A DNA stretch of 18,279 nucleotides, from NCBI GenBank assembly GCA_937914785.1, contig CALGIV010000051.1, positions 1-18,279 of the forward strand, read 5' to 3'. Position numbers and translations under genes: made by a program. The notes below the pieces were generated by a model, which worked only from the letters and a program-made list of their open reading frames with translations, did no database searches and was not told the DNA's origin. Shown in pieces: positions 1 to 6,072 of the stretch. Each line of letters opens with the position of its first letter. Within the stretch, counting starts at the first letter, position 1. Origin of the DNA: an uncultured Eubacteriaceae bacterium (GTDB taxonomy: Bacteria > Bacillota > Clostridia > Eubacteriales > UBA1433).

Positions 1-348
1 GAAAGCAAGGGCGAAGCTTTCTTCCGCCAGGCGGAATGCGACGCAATTGCAGAATTCGGGCAGAAAAGCGGCCTGGTCATCGCTACCGGCGGCGGTGCTG
101 TGCTCAATGAGCAAAATGCGTTAAACTTGATGCAAAACGGCCGCCTCTACCATATCAGGCGCCCCATCGAGCTGCTCGACCAAAATGCCCGCCCGCTATC
201 AAAAGATTTGGCTGCGCTCAGCCGGCTATACGAACAGCGCTATCCGCTCTACAAGCGTTATCAGGATTGTGAAATAGAAAATACTGCGACACTTAAAGAC
301 GCCGCCAATAGAATTGCGGAGGATTTTTATGAGAATCTACATTATTAA
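1..348 (+). CDS. aroK: Shikimate kinase, C-terminal part (cut by window start)
   Basis: Cytoplasmic kinase that phosphorylates shikimate at the 3-hydroxyl with ATP in the chorismate pathway. Frame 1 is open from the first base and gives 115 residues to a TAA stop. Visible family marks are KGEAFFR near the start, the glycine-rich shikimate-binding stretch ATGGGAVL (about residues 29-36), and the RPLS segment typical of the LID region followed by LYEQRYPLYKRYQD. The P-loop and N-terminal substrate residues lie outside the window, so it cannot be told whether this is a stand-alone kinase of about 170 residues or the end of an AroE-AroK fusion. Its last 20 bases overlap the start of aroQ, so the two are co-transcribed. 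Identity is supported by motifs plus the adjacent pathway gene. Confidence 0.9.
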   Translation, partial: ESKGEAFFRQAECDAIAEFGQKSGLVIATGGGAVLNEQNALNLMQNGRLYHIRRPIELLDQNARPLSKDLAALSRLYEQRYPLYKRYQDCEIENTATLKDAANRIAEDFYENLHY

Positions 349-778
349 CGGCCCGAACATCAACTTAATCGGCATCCGTGAAAAAGACATCTACGGCGAA
401 AAGACCTACGAATCGCTCATGATGTTTCTAATGGAGCTCTGCTTTGAACACAACATCGATGCGAAGTTTTTCCAATCGAACAGCGAGGGAGAACTGATCG
501 ATGCCATTCAGGCCGCTTACAACGATGCGGACGGCATCATCATCAATCCTGCCGCCTACACGCACACGAGCATTGCGATCCTTGATGCCTTAAAAGCCGT
601 GGCGCTTCCAGCCATAGAAGTACACTTAAGCAACATTTATGAGCGCGAGGACTTCAGGCGCACTTCTTACCCTGCCCTGGCATGCATCAAAAGCTTTTAC
701 GGCGAAGGGTTCGACAGCTATAAAAAAGCCATCCTGTACTTAAAAGAATACCTTCAAAAGAACGGCACGCCGGGCTGA
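329..778 (+). CDS. aroQ: 3-dehydroquinate dehydratase, type II
   Basis: Converts 3-dehydroquinate to 3-dehydroshikimate in chorismate synthesis; type II enzymes are small cytosolic dodecamers. The 149 residues match the family length and show its signatures in order: NGPNINLIG.RE and DIYG (the region of the catalytic Tyr and Arg), QSNSEGELIDAI, IINPAAYTHTSIAI, and EVHLSNIYEREDFRR with the catalytic His. The ATG at 329 is chosen over an upstream in-frame TTG at 314 because GGAGGA (318-323) sits 5 bases before it and the protein then starts MRIYIINGPN as in homologues. It overlaps the end of aroK by 20 bases, so translation is probably coupled. No clear terminator hairpin with a T-run was found after the stop. 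Confidence 0.96.
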   Translation: MRIYIINGPNINLIGIREKDIYGEKTYESLMMFLMELCFEHNIDAKFFQSNSEGELIDAIQAAYNDADGIIINPAAYTHTSIAILDALKAVALPAIEVHLSNIYEREDFRRTSYPALACIKSFYGEGFDSYKKAILYLKEYLQKNGTPG

Positions 779-1076
779 GCACCGCTGTCGCAGACACACT
801 TTATAATAAACCGCCACTGCCCGTTTATACGACCTGCTCACCCAAGGTAATCTTTGGCATCGTCGTCAAGCAGCGGTTCCATCTTTTATAAAACCTGTCA
901 AGACCGGCTTTTGAAACCCGCGTATGCACACGCTTATTTTCAACTGCCCAACAAAGCACATACGCCACCTTGCCGACAACGTGCGTTAAGCCTGCCGGCT
1001 CCTCACCCGTCTTAACAGCGTTAAAATCTTTCTGGCGATGAGTAGTTTATTTCGCTTATGCTTTCCTATACTCGAT

Positions 1077-1113
1077 AAAAAGAGGCGGCTTCACGCATCA
1101 GCTCTTCCGCCTC
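1077..1113 (-). terminator. Possible second terminator of the marR operon
   Basis: On the minus strand GAGGCGG and CCGCCTC (plus 1107-1113 and 1082-1088) form a 7-bp GC-rich stem around an 18-base loop and are followed by TTTTT. It lies downstream of the stronger hairpin at 1119-1155 and may act as a backup. Confidence 0.45.
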
Positions 1114-1118
1114 ACCAT

Positions 1119-1155
1119 AAAAAAAATATACCGGCCAAAAATGCAGCCGGCATAT
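1119..1155 (-). terminator. Rho-independent terminator of the marR-DUF1538-PII-thioesterase operon
   Basis: Minus-strand arms ATATGCCGG and CCGGTATAT (plus 1147-1155 and 1126-1134) give a 9-bp stem with one G-U pair and a 12-base loop, running into a run of T (plus A-run 1119-1126). It begins about 40 bases past the thioesterase stop. Confidence 0.8.
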
Positions 1156-1194
1156 TCGTTACTGATATAAAATACAAATCGTACAATTTATTTT

Positions 1195-1629
1195 TTAATT
1201 TATAATATCTTCTTTTATTACATTTTCTGTAATTTTATCGTATAATTCCGGCAAGGCTTTTTTCAGCGACACCGGTCGATTGTTTTTATTCATAAAACAA
1301 TGCCTACTCTCTCCCGTCGCGTGCAATACGCCGTCTTGTTTGCCGCAGACGCGGTAGCCGACCGTCATCCGCACGCCATTAAAAGACGTCACAGCAGTAT
1401 GAATCATCACTGTTTCTGCAAAACGTACTATCGACTTATATTCACATACGACTGCAAGCACAGGAATATAAATCCCGCATTCTTCCGCACGCGCATAAGT
1501 AAACCCCACCCTGTCCATATAATCGAGCCGCGCTTCTTCAAACCAGCGGATATAGTTTGCGTGGTGAATAATACCCATCTGGTCGGTCTCATAATAGTGG
1601 GCCTTACGCTCGTAAGTCGTCTGCATCAT
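1195..1629 (-). CDS. Acyl-CoA thioesterase, 4HBT/YbgC-type hotdog fold
   Basis: Predicted cytosolic thioesterase that hydrolyses an acyl-CoA or acyl-ACP; the substrate is not readable from sequence. The 144 residues match the single hotdog domain length. The N-terminal motif HYYETDQMGIIHHANYIRWF contains the Asp of the 4HBT/YbgC active site (D16) and the H-x-N-Y helix start, followed by EEARLDYM as in YbgC/FadM relatives. The ATG at 1629 overlaps the stop of the PII-like gene in an ATGA junction; a second in-frame ATG follows at 1626, and no good ribosome site is seen, so translational coupling is likely. It is the last gene of a MarR-controlled operon. A thioesterase beside a PII-like/membrane pair is unusual, and the functional connection is unknown. 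Confidence 0.85.
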   Translation of the reverse strand: MMQTTYERKAHYYETDQMGIIHHANYIRWFEEARLDYMDRVGFTYARAEECGIYIPVLAVVCEYKSIVRFAETVMIHTAVTSFNGVRMTVGYRVCGKQDGVLHATGESRHCFMNKNNRPVSLKKALPELYDKITENVIKEDIIN

Positions 1630-2342
1630 TCTACCGAAGCGAGGCCGATGACGTCTTCTACCGGCAAGGTAAAAACGATGCCACGCGCTTCCGTCTTAAA
1701 GCCACAGCTGCTCACGATCGCGTCTACAATCGCTTTCTTTTCTTTTCGGTGCGTTACGATCAACACCAGCTCGCGCTCCAGATGCACGGAGATGCCAAAC
1801 AATTTTTTGGCCTCTTCCATACCAATCTTATGCGCCTGAACGACCGTACCGCCGCGTGCACCGGCCTGTTTGGCAGCATCCATCAGCTCATCGCTGCAGC
1901 CTTGATTGACGATTGCGATGATCAGGTCGTGTTTTAATTCCGGTTGAATCCTCTCGGTTTCCTTTTCCATCAATTGATCCCACCTTTCTTTATAGTGTCT
2001 CAGCTCTTTTTCATAAGCCTGATAAGTCGGCGACGAAACCCCTGTCAACGGCAATACAAATGCAATTCCGCTGCCGCGTTTATCCAGCCTAAACTCTTCA
2101 TCAATCGCTTTGATAATATCCGGCAGTCTTACATCCGGCACAAGACATATCACCACTGCCTTTTCCAGCCGCCCAATGCCAAACACATCCAAAATCTCGG
2201 AACTGGCCGTCCCCATCCCATTGATCATAAATTGGAAATGTGTGCCTTCCTTTTGGAAGATTTCTGAAAGTCTTTTTGCCTTCGCCCGATCGACGATCGC
2301 AACGAGCATTTTCAACACGTATTTAGGACTTGTTTTGTCCAT
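1626..2342 (-). CDS. Tandem PII-like protein paired with a DUF1538 membrane protein
   Basis: Predicted cytosolic signal-sensing protein of the PII superfamily, whose members bind adenine nucleotides and often gate membrane transporters. The 238 residues hold two PII-like halves, roughly 8-105 (KMLVAIVDRAKAKRL to GIAFVLPLTG) and 140-235 (LIIAIVNQGCSDELM to GIVFTLPVED), joined by a charged helix (YEKELRHYKERWDQLMEKE). The second half is the more typical, with GGTVVQAHKIG in the T-loop position and an LVLIVTHR strand. The ATG at 2342 is preferred over in-frame GTG 2378 and ATG 2348 because GGGAGG (2349-2354) then has 6-base spacing. The start overlaps the DUF1538 gene by 20 bases and the end overlaps the thioesterase by 4. 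DUF1538 genes are commonly found next to PII genes, so it probably regulates that membrane protein. Ligand unknown. Confidence 0.85.
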   Translation of the reverse strand: MDKTSPKYVLKMLVAIVDRAKAKRLSEIFQKEGTHFQFMINGMGTASSEILDVFGIGRLEKAVVICLVPDVRLPDIIKAIDEEFRLDKRGSGIAFVLPLTGVSSPTYQAYEKELRHYKERWDQLMEKETERIQPELKHDLIIAIVNQGCSDELMDAAKQAGARGGTVVQAHKIGMEEAKKLFGISVHLERELVLIVTHRKEKKAIVDAIVSSCGFKTEARGIVFTLPVEDVIGLASVE

Positions 2343-3903
2343 AGTCATCCTCCCAATCTTGGACTCCCTGCAATTCACCGCTACCCTCTACATCATCAAA
2401 ATCTATTATATCATCCTCAGAATCCATTGCAATATTATCCGCCGCCTCCGCTGCTTTAATCCTTCGCCCGTAGACAAGCCCCAAAATCTGAATGACGATC
2501 AGCGGCGTCATCGCAACCATCGCCACCGCACCGAACGCATCCGTCAGCACGTTGCCTCCCGCCGCCTCACACGCCCCCATCGCCAACGGCAAAATAAACG
2601 TCGACGTCATCGGGCCGGTTACAACCCCGCCCGAATCAAACGCAATCCCCGTAAAGATCTTCGGCACAAAGAACGTCAAAATCAGCGCGATCGCATATCC
2701 GGGAATCAAGAACCAATAAATTGAGATTCCGGTCAACACGCGCAGCATCGACATCCCCAGTGAAGCTGCAACACCGATGGATAAGCAAATGCGCATTGTA
2801 GACTGCGGAATGGCACCGCCGGAGACTTCCTCTACCTGCTTGTTCAGCACGTGCACGGCCGGTTCTGCCTTGACGACGTAATAGCCGATAAGCATACCGA
2901 CGGGAATCAACAGCCATTTGTAAGTTGACGCCGCCAATTGGCTGCCGATGATATGACCGACAGGAATAAAGCCGACGTTTACCCCGGTCAAAAACAGCAT
3001 AAGGCCAACCAGCGTATAGATAAAGCCGACGCTGATACGCGCAAGCTGTCTCTTCTTAAATCTTCTTGAAAATAATTGAAAGATAATAAAAACGACGACG
3101 ATCGGCACGATCGCAATTAAAACTTCTTTTAAATAATGCGGTAGTTGGATGGCAAATTGGCCTACAACGTCCCGCATCATACCGACTTCCGGCACCGTGA
3201 CCGGGGTGTAGCTCGCATCTGTCGGATTGTAGCATATGCCCAAAATAAGCACGGCCAGAATCGGCCCGACACTGCAGAGCGCGACGAAACCAAAGCTATC
3301 GCTCTGTGCATCCTTATCGCTGCGCACCGAGGCAATCCCCAAACCCATCGCCATAATAAACGGCACGGTAATCGGCCCGGTCGTCACCCCGCCGGAGTCA
3401 AACGATACGCCGACAAACGCATTGGGCACAAAAGCCGAAACGAGGAAGATAAGGCCGTAAAAAACGATCAGCATCCTCGACAGGCTGACACGAAACAACA
3501 CGCGGATAACGGCAAAAACTAAAAATACGCCGACGCCGACAGCAACCGTTAAAATCAATGCCCGGTCCGGGATCGAAGGCACCTGATTGGCCAAAACCGT
3601 CAAATCCGGCTCCGCAATCGTAATGACAAAACCCATAATAAAGCTGATAAGCACGATCAGCCCCAACTTTTTAAATTTGGTCATCTGTACGCCGATGCCT
3701 TCACCCATCGGCATCATCGCCATATCGGCACCCAAGGTAAATAAGCCCATACCGACGATTAGCAGAACCGCCCCTACCAAAAACATCACGATCGTACTGA
3801 TTTCCATCGGCACGATCGTAATGCTGAGCACGAGCACGATCAGCGTAATCGGCAACACGGACGAAAAGGCTTCCATAATTTTCTCTTTGAGTTTCTTATT
3901 CAT
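2323..3903 (-). CDS. DUF1538 family polytopic membrane protein (putative transporter)
   Basis: Integral membrane protein of 526 residues, many hydrophobic segments, no assigned substrate. It is an internal duplication: each half carries an AEP..xVL..QV element (residues 98-107 and 347-357) and the signature FDSGGV.TGP (168-177 and 422-431) followed by a membrane helix. The pseudo-repeat resembles inverted or tandem repeat transporters, but function is inference. The C-terminus (about 494-520) is a strongly acidic tail rich in Asp and Glu, a possible docking site for the PII-like partner encoded next. The ATG at 3903 is preceded by an AGAGGTG ribosome site. It begins 24 bases after the marR stop, within the same operon. 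Confidence 0.85.
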   Translation of the reverse strand: MNKKLKEKIMEAFSSVLPITLIVLVLSITIVPMEISTIVMFLVGAVLLIVGMGLFTLGADMAMMPMGEGIGVQMTKFKKLGLIVLISFIMGFVITIAEPDLTVLANQVPSIPDRALILTVAVGVGVFLVFAVIRVLFRVSLSRMLIVFYGLIFLVSAFVPNAFVGVSFDSGGVTTGPITVPFIMAMGLGIASVRSDKDAQSDSFGFVALCSVGPILAVLILGICYNPTDASYTPVTVPEVGMMRDVVGQFAIQLPHYLKEVLIAIVPIVVVFIIFQLFSRRFKKRQLARISVGFIYTLVGLMLFLTGVNVGFIPVGHIIGSQLAASTYKWLLIPVGMLIGYYVVKAEPAVHVLNKQVEEVSGGAIPQSTMRICLSIGVAASLGMSMLRVLTGISIYWFLIPGYAIALILTFFVPKIFTGIAFDSGGVVTGPMTSTFILPLAMGACEAAGGNVLTDAFGAVAMVAMTPLIVIQILGLVYGRRIKAAEAADNIAMDSEDDIIDFDDVEGSGELQGVQDWEDDYGQNKS

Positions 3904-3927
3904 CTGTTCACCTCTCTTTTCCCCTTC

Positions 3928-4359
3928 CTACTCAAAGTTGTCTACCGCTCTTTTCAATAGCGATAAAAACGTCTTTTTCTCCTCCTCGCTCATCGCGCGA
4001 ACGATACTGTCTTGTGCCTGCGTAAAAACTGTCCACATTTCCGTATGCAATAAAGCGCCCTTTTCCGTCAGTTCAAGCTGCTTCCTGCGCGCATCTGAAC
4101 CGCTGCGCCGCAAAATCAACCCACGCTTTTCCAACCCCTGAATCAGGCTGCTCACCGAAGAGGCGCGCAAGCCGAGCATCTCTTCAATATCTTTATGACA
4201 CACAACTTGTGTGTTTTGTGAATGCGCGTAAATCAGCTCCAAAACACGCGCCTGCTGGCCGGTAATGCCATACGGCGCCAGCACATTATCCAAATGCACT
4301 TTCAGCCGATGGACGACTTTTATAATATTTTGTACGTATTCATAACTATCAGTTTTCAT
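3928..4359 (-). CDS. MarR family transcriptional regulator
   Basis: Dimeric winged-helix repressor of 143 residues, the usual MarR length. The DNA-binding region (about 55-100) shows CHKDIEEMLGLRASSVSSL, then LEKRGLILRRSGSDARRKQLELTEKG, which is the recognition helix followed by the wing with its conserved DxRRK..LTxKG pattern. Dimerisation helices flank it. It is the first gene of the operon with DUF1538, PII-like protein and thioesterase, and is divergent from the LysE-type exporter gene. A 24-bp palindrome overlaps its own promoter, so autorepression is likely; a small-molecule ligand that releases it cannot be inferred. The ATG at 4359 has only a weak GGGTG ribosome site. Confidence 0.92.
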   Translation of the reverse strand: MKTDSYEYVQNIIKVVHRLKVHLDNVLAPYGITGQQARVLELIYAHSQNTQVVCHKDIEEMLGLRASSVSSLIQGLEKRGLILRRSGSDARRKQLELTEKGALLHTEMWTVFTQAQDSIVRAMSEEEKKTFLSLLKRAVDNFE

Positions 4360-4368
4360 CAGACACCC

Positions 4369-4392
4369 AATTAATTAGAACTCTAACTAATT
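4369..4392. promoter_or_regulatory. Probable MarR operator, 24-bp palindrome
   Basis: Left arm AATTAATTAGA (4369-4379), two-base centre AC, right arm TCTAACTAATT (4382-4392); the arms are complementary at 10 of 11 positions. Length and AT-rich TTAG...CTAA form fit MarR-type operators. It overlaps the -10 box and start site of the leftward marR promoter. Confidence 0.8.
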
Positions 4393-4418
4393 TTACACAA
4401 ACACACACGTATTGTCAA
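4390..4418 (-). promoter_or_regulatory. Promoter of the marR operon
   Basis: On the minus strand TTGACA (4418-4413), a 17-base spacer and TAAAAT (4395-4390). The -35 is perfect and the -10 matches 5 of 6. Predicted start is near 4383, inside the palindrome, about 25 bases before the marR ATG. Confidence 0.8.
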
Positions 4419-4439
4419 CCTCATTTTAGCCGATACTAT
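4412..4439 (+). promoter_or_regulatory. Possible promoter of the LysE-type exporter gene
   Basis: TTGTCA (4412-4417), 16-base spacer, TACTAT (4434-4439), about 30 bases before the exporter start. The -35 box shares its bases with the opposite marR -35, a compact back-to-back arrangement. The match to consensus is moderate. Confidence 0.4.
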
Positions 4440-4468
4440 TATTAAAGCCGTTCTTTATGGAGGTAATG

Positions 4469-5083
4469 ATGAACCCTTTTCTGCAAGGCTTAACCATCGG
4501 GATCGCTTATGTCGCTCCCATCGGGATGCAAAATCTGTTTGTAATCAATTCTGCATTGACACAAAAACGCTCAAGAGCATACTTAACAGCAACCATCGTC
4601 ATCCTGTGCGACATCCTGCTTGCGCTCGTCTGCTTTTTCGGCATCGGTGCGCTGATGTCCCTCTACCCATCGTTGGAACTTGCCGTCCTGTTCGTCGGCA
4701 GCATTCTGCTGCTCTACATCGGCTACAGCCTGCTTCGTGCACGGAAAAAAAACTTAAATCAACCGGCGCTTAATGTCCCCTTATCTAAAGTTGCCGTCAC
4801 AGCTTTTATCGTTACCTGGTTAAATCCGCAGGCCATCATCGACGGCACGATAATGCTCGGCGCTTTCAGCGCCTCACTGCCCGCCGGCGAATCGTCTAAA
4901 TTTCTTTTAGGCGTTACAACAGCTTCCTGCTTATGGTTTTTAGGCCTTACGACCATCATCACGCTGATGAGCCGCAAATTCACCGATAAAGCTTTGACTA
5001 TTGTCAATAAAGTTTGCGGCGCAGTCATTCTTTTTTACGCATTGAAGTTATTATATACTTTTTTCATAAAAATAAGGATTTGA
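4469..5083 (+). CDS. LysE/ArgO family amino acid exporter
   Basis: Predicted inner-membrane exporter of basic or related amino acids; 204 residues and about six hydrophobic segments match the LysE superfamily. The N-terminus GLTIGIAYVAPIGMQNLFVIN and the TWLNPQAIIDGT element after the cytoplasmic loop are characteristic of the LysE/ArgO branch. Three in-frame ATGs lie close together (4457, 4466, 4469); 4469 is chosen because GGAGG (4459-4463) stands 5 bases upstream and the first ATG would precede the ribosome site. It is transcribed away from the marR operon, from a region where a MarR operator is adjacent, so MarR control is possible. Exact substrate is not known. Confidence 0.9.
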   Translation: MNPFLQGLTIGIAYVAPIGMQNLFVINSALTQKRSRAYLTATIVILCDILLALVCFFGIGALMSLYPSLELAVLFVGSILLLYIGYSLLRARKKNLNQPALNVPLSKVAVTAFIVTWLNPQAIIDGTIMLGAFSASLPAGESSKFLLGVTTASCLWFLGLTTIITLMSRKFTDKALTIVNKVCGAVILFYALKLLYTFFIKIRI

Positions 5084-5118
5084 CAAATTTTTTATAAATT
5101 TCAAGAAAATACCATAAA

Positions 5119-5151
5119 TGTAACTTGTATGTAACTTTTCAGGTGTATACT
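5119..5151 (+). promoter_or_regulatory. Candidate response-regulator-dependent promoter
   Basis: TGTAACTT occurs at 5119-5126 and again at 5130-5137, an 11-base period as used by PhoB/OmpR-family tandem sites. A TATACT box follows at 5146-5151, and no good -35 is present, as in activator-dependent promoters. Predicted rightward start is near 5158, with no conventional gene downstream on this strand before the opposing csp gene. Confidence 0.4.
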
Positions 5152-5186
5152 ATCGATAAGGGTTACACCTTCTACTCAACATCAAA

Positions 5187-5270
5187 ATGATCTGCAAAAG
5201 GAAAAGAAGGCAAAAAAGCATTTTTACTATAATATTATCAACTTCTATCCTAATCCTAATCCTATCCTAA
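5187..5270 (+). CDS. Possible 27-residue membrane peptide (uncertain)
   Basis: ATG at 5187 opens 27 codons to TAA at 5268-5270. The peptide has a strongly basic N-terminus (MICKRKRRQKS) and a hydrophobic remainder (IFTIILSTSILILILS), the layout of a single-helix membrane peptide or a signal sequence. The hydrophobic tail comes from an iterated TATCC/TAATCC sequence. There is no Shine-Dalgarno sequence in front, so translation is doubtful. It lies just behind the candidate promoter at 5119-5151. No known family is recognised; it may be chance. Confidence 0.2.
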   Translation: MICKRKRRQKSIFTIILSTSILILILS

Positions 5271-5279
5271 AATGCTTTT
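5214..5279. repeat. 11-bp inverted repeat flanking CCTAAT-type iterations
   Basis: AAAAGCATTTT (5214-5224) and its complement AAAATGCTTTT (5269-5279) are perfect inverted copies 44 bases apart. Between them 5246-5270 is an iteration of TATCC and TAATCC units. Confidence 0.6.
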
Positions 5280-5291
5280 ACCCACATCGAC

Positions 5292-5343
5292 GACTATCCC
5301 CTGCTGACACTTTTCTACAACAAACTGTCAGCAGGGGATAGTC
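5292..5343. repeat. Perfect 18-bp hairpin
   Basis: GACTATCCCCTGCTGACA (5292-5309) is the exact reverse complement of 5326-5343, with a 16-base loop. No T-run follows on either strand, so it is not a standard terminator. It could be an RNA-stabilising 3' structure, a processing site or a small dispersed palindromic element. Confidence 0.75.
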
Positions 5344-5497
5344 ATTTAAAAGCCCGGCAAGCCTAACGTTGACTTTATCACGCTCGTTGTGTCCACATAT
5401 TCACACGCTATATTTACCCCTTTGGCAGACGCAATATTCTCAACCCTTTTTCTCTCTTTTTATTCAAAAAACCGCGAGTATAAAACAGCAAACAGAT

Positions 5498-5530
5498 AAA
5501 AAAAGCGCTTACCTTTTCAGGCAAGCGCTT
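5498..5530 (-). terminator. Terminator of the cold-shock gene
   Basis: Minus-strand arms AAGCGCTTGCC and GGTAAGCGCTT (plus 5520-5530 and 5503-5513) pair over 11 bp with one G-U and a 6-base loop, followed by a run of T (plus A-run 5498-5504). It begins 11 bases past the csp stop. Confidence 0.88.
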
Positions 5531-5540
5531 ATTCAGCTTT

Positions 5541-5756
5541 CTAGTATACTGTAACAACGTTCACAGCACGCATTTTACTGCTGTTTTTCGGATCTTGTTC
5601 GATATCAAATGTAACCTTCTGGCCTTCATTTAATGCCTTATAACCATCCGTCTGAATTGAGGAAAAGTGCACAAACACATCTTCTCCGCCATCATCGTTT
5701 GCGATAAAGCCAAAGCCTTTATCTGAATTAAACCATTTTACTGTACCATTATTCAT
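5541..5756 (-). CDS. Cold-shock domain protein (Csp family)
   Basis: Small single-strand nucleic-acid-binding OB-fold protein that acts as an RNA chaperone; 71 residues is slightly above the usual 65-70. RNP1 is KGFGFI (13-18) and RNP2 is DVFVHF (26-31); the start MNNGTVKWFN and the C-terminal KVTFDIEQDPKNSSKMRAVNV are typical. The ATG at 5756 is taken as start, with AAGGAGG upstream at 10-base spacing; a TTG one codon earlier (5759) has 7-base spacing and could also initiate. The gene is monocistronic, with its own consensus promoter about 150 bases upstream and a strong terminator. The long leader is like those of thermally controlled csp mRNAs. Confidence 0.96.
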   Translation of the reverse strand: MNNGTVKWFNSDKGFGFIANDDGGEDVFVHFSSIQTDGYKALNEGQKVTFDIEQDPKNSSKMRAVNVVTVY

Positions 5757-5880
5757 CAATAAAGTACCTCCTTATATTTTTTGTACTCTATTGCTGAACA
5801 AAAAACATCACACGCCCTGTAACCCATTAAATCTTCCCCGGCTTACAAAACATGTGAGCAATGAAACATTTTAGAATACT
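5757..5880 (-). promoter_or_regulatory. Long 5' leader of the csp mRNA
   Basis: About 120 untranslated bases lie between the predicted start site (near 5879) and the csp ATG. Long leaders in csp genes often act as thermosensors, but no specific fold was established here. Together with 5886-6036 it accounts for most of the gene-free stretch 5757-6276. Confidence 0.5.
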
Positions 5881-5885
5881 AACAT

Positions 5886-5914
5886 AGTATACTTTAATAT
5901 TTTATCATTGTCAA
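5886..5914 (-). promoter_or_regulatory. Promoter of the cold-shock gene
   Basis: Minus-strand TTGACA (5914-5909), 17-base spacer, TATACT (5891-5886): perfect -35, 5 of 6 at -10, ideal spacing. Confidence 0.85.
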
Positions 5915-6036
5915 CGTTTTTTAATTATGCGGATAAATATCTCTGATCGTACTTTCTATTGAAACATCTTGATAGTAGCTTTTTACCGATTTTATTCAAC
6001 ACTTTTGTGGCAGTCAATTAAAAAGAATTTTTCTGA

Positions 6037-6066
6037 TTGACAACTATCTGCAACGTCTATTATACT
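6037..6066 (+). promoter_or_regulatory. Promoter of the class I methyltransferase gene
   Basis: TTGACA (6037-6042), 18-base spacer, TATACT (6061-6066). Predicted start near 6073 gives a leader of about 200 bases before the gene at 6277. Confidence 0.75.
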
Positions 6067-6072
6067 CAAGAT

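Larger units (their letters stand above)
779..1194. other. Intergenic stretch between convergent genes, no confident gene
   Basis: The right part (1077-1155) holds two terminator-like hairpins for the leftward operon. The left part has no recognised gene. On the minus strand one frame is open for 73 codons (1046 to a TAA at 825-827), with coding-like composition but no start codon with a ribosome site. A second minus frame just upstream also looks coding-like before a stop. This could be a decayed gene or chance. Confidence 0.5.
5084..5540. other. Gene-poor stretch with orphan promoter-like and hairpin elements
   Basis: No confident protein gene. It contains a PhoB-type direct repeat with a -10 box (5119-5151), an inverted repeat AGGTGTA/TACACCT (5141-5147, 5164-5170), a 27-codon ORF without ribosome site (5187-5270), 11-bp inverted arms (5214-5279), a perfect 18-bp hairpin (5292-5343), and the csp terminator (5498-5530). 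From 5344 to 5495 nothing is recognised. Confidence 0.6.

Noticed and set aside
1300..1839. Long plus-strand open frame across the thioesterase and PII-like genes
   Set aside because: Antisense to two well-supported genes, no ribosome site, low-complexity protein with no recognised motif.
2110..2724. Plus-strand open frame opposite the DUF1538/PII-like junction
   Set aside because: Antisense shadow of clearly coding minus-strand genes; composition is a by-product of their codon use.
5246..5270. CCTAAT-type iterations as a CRISPR or telomere-like array
   Set aside because: Units are 5-6 bases, only four to five copies, no spacers; too short for either.
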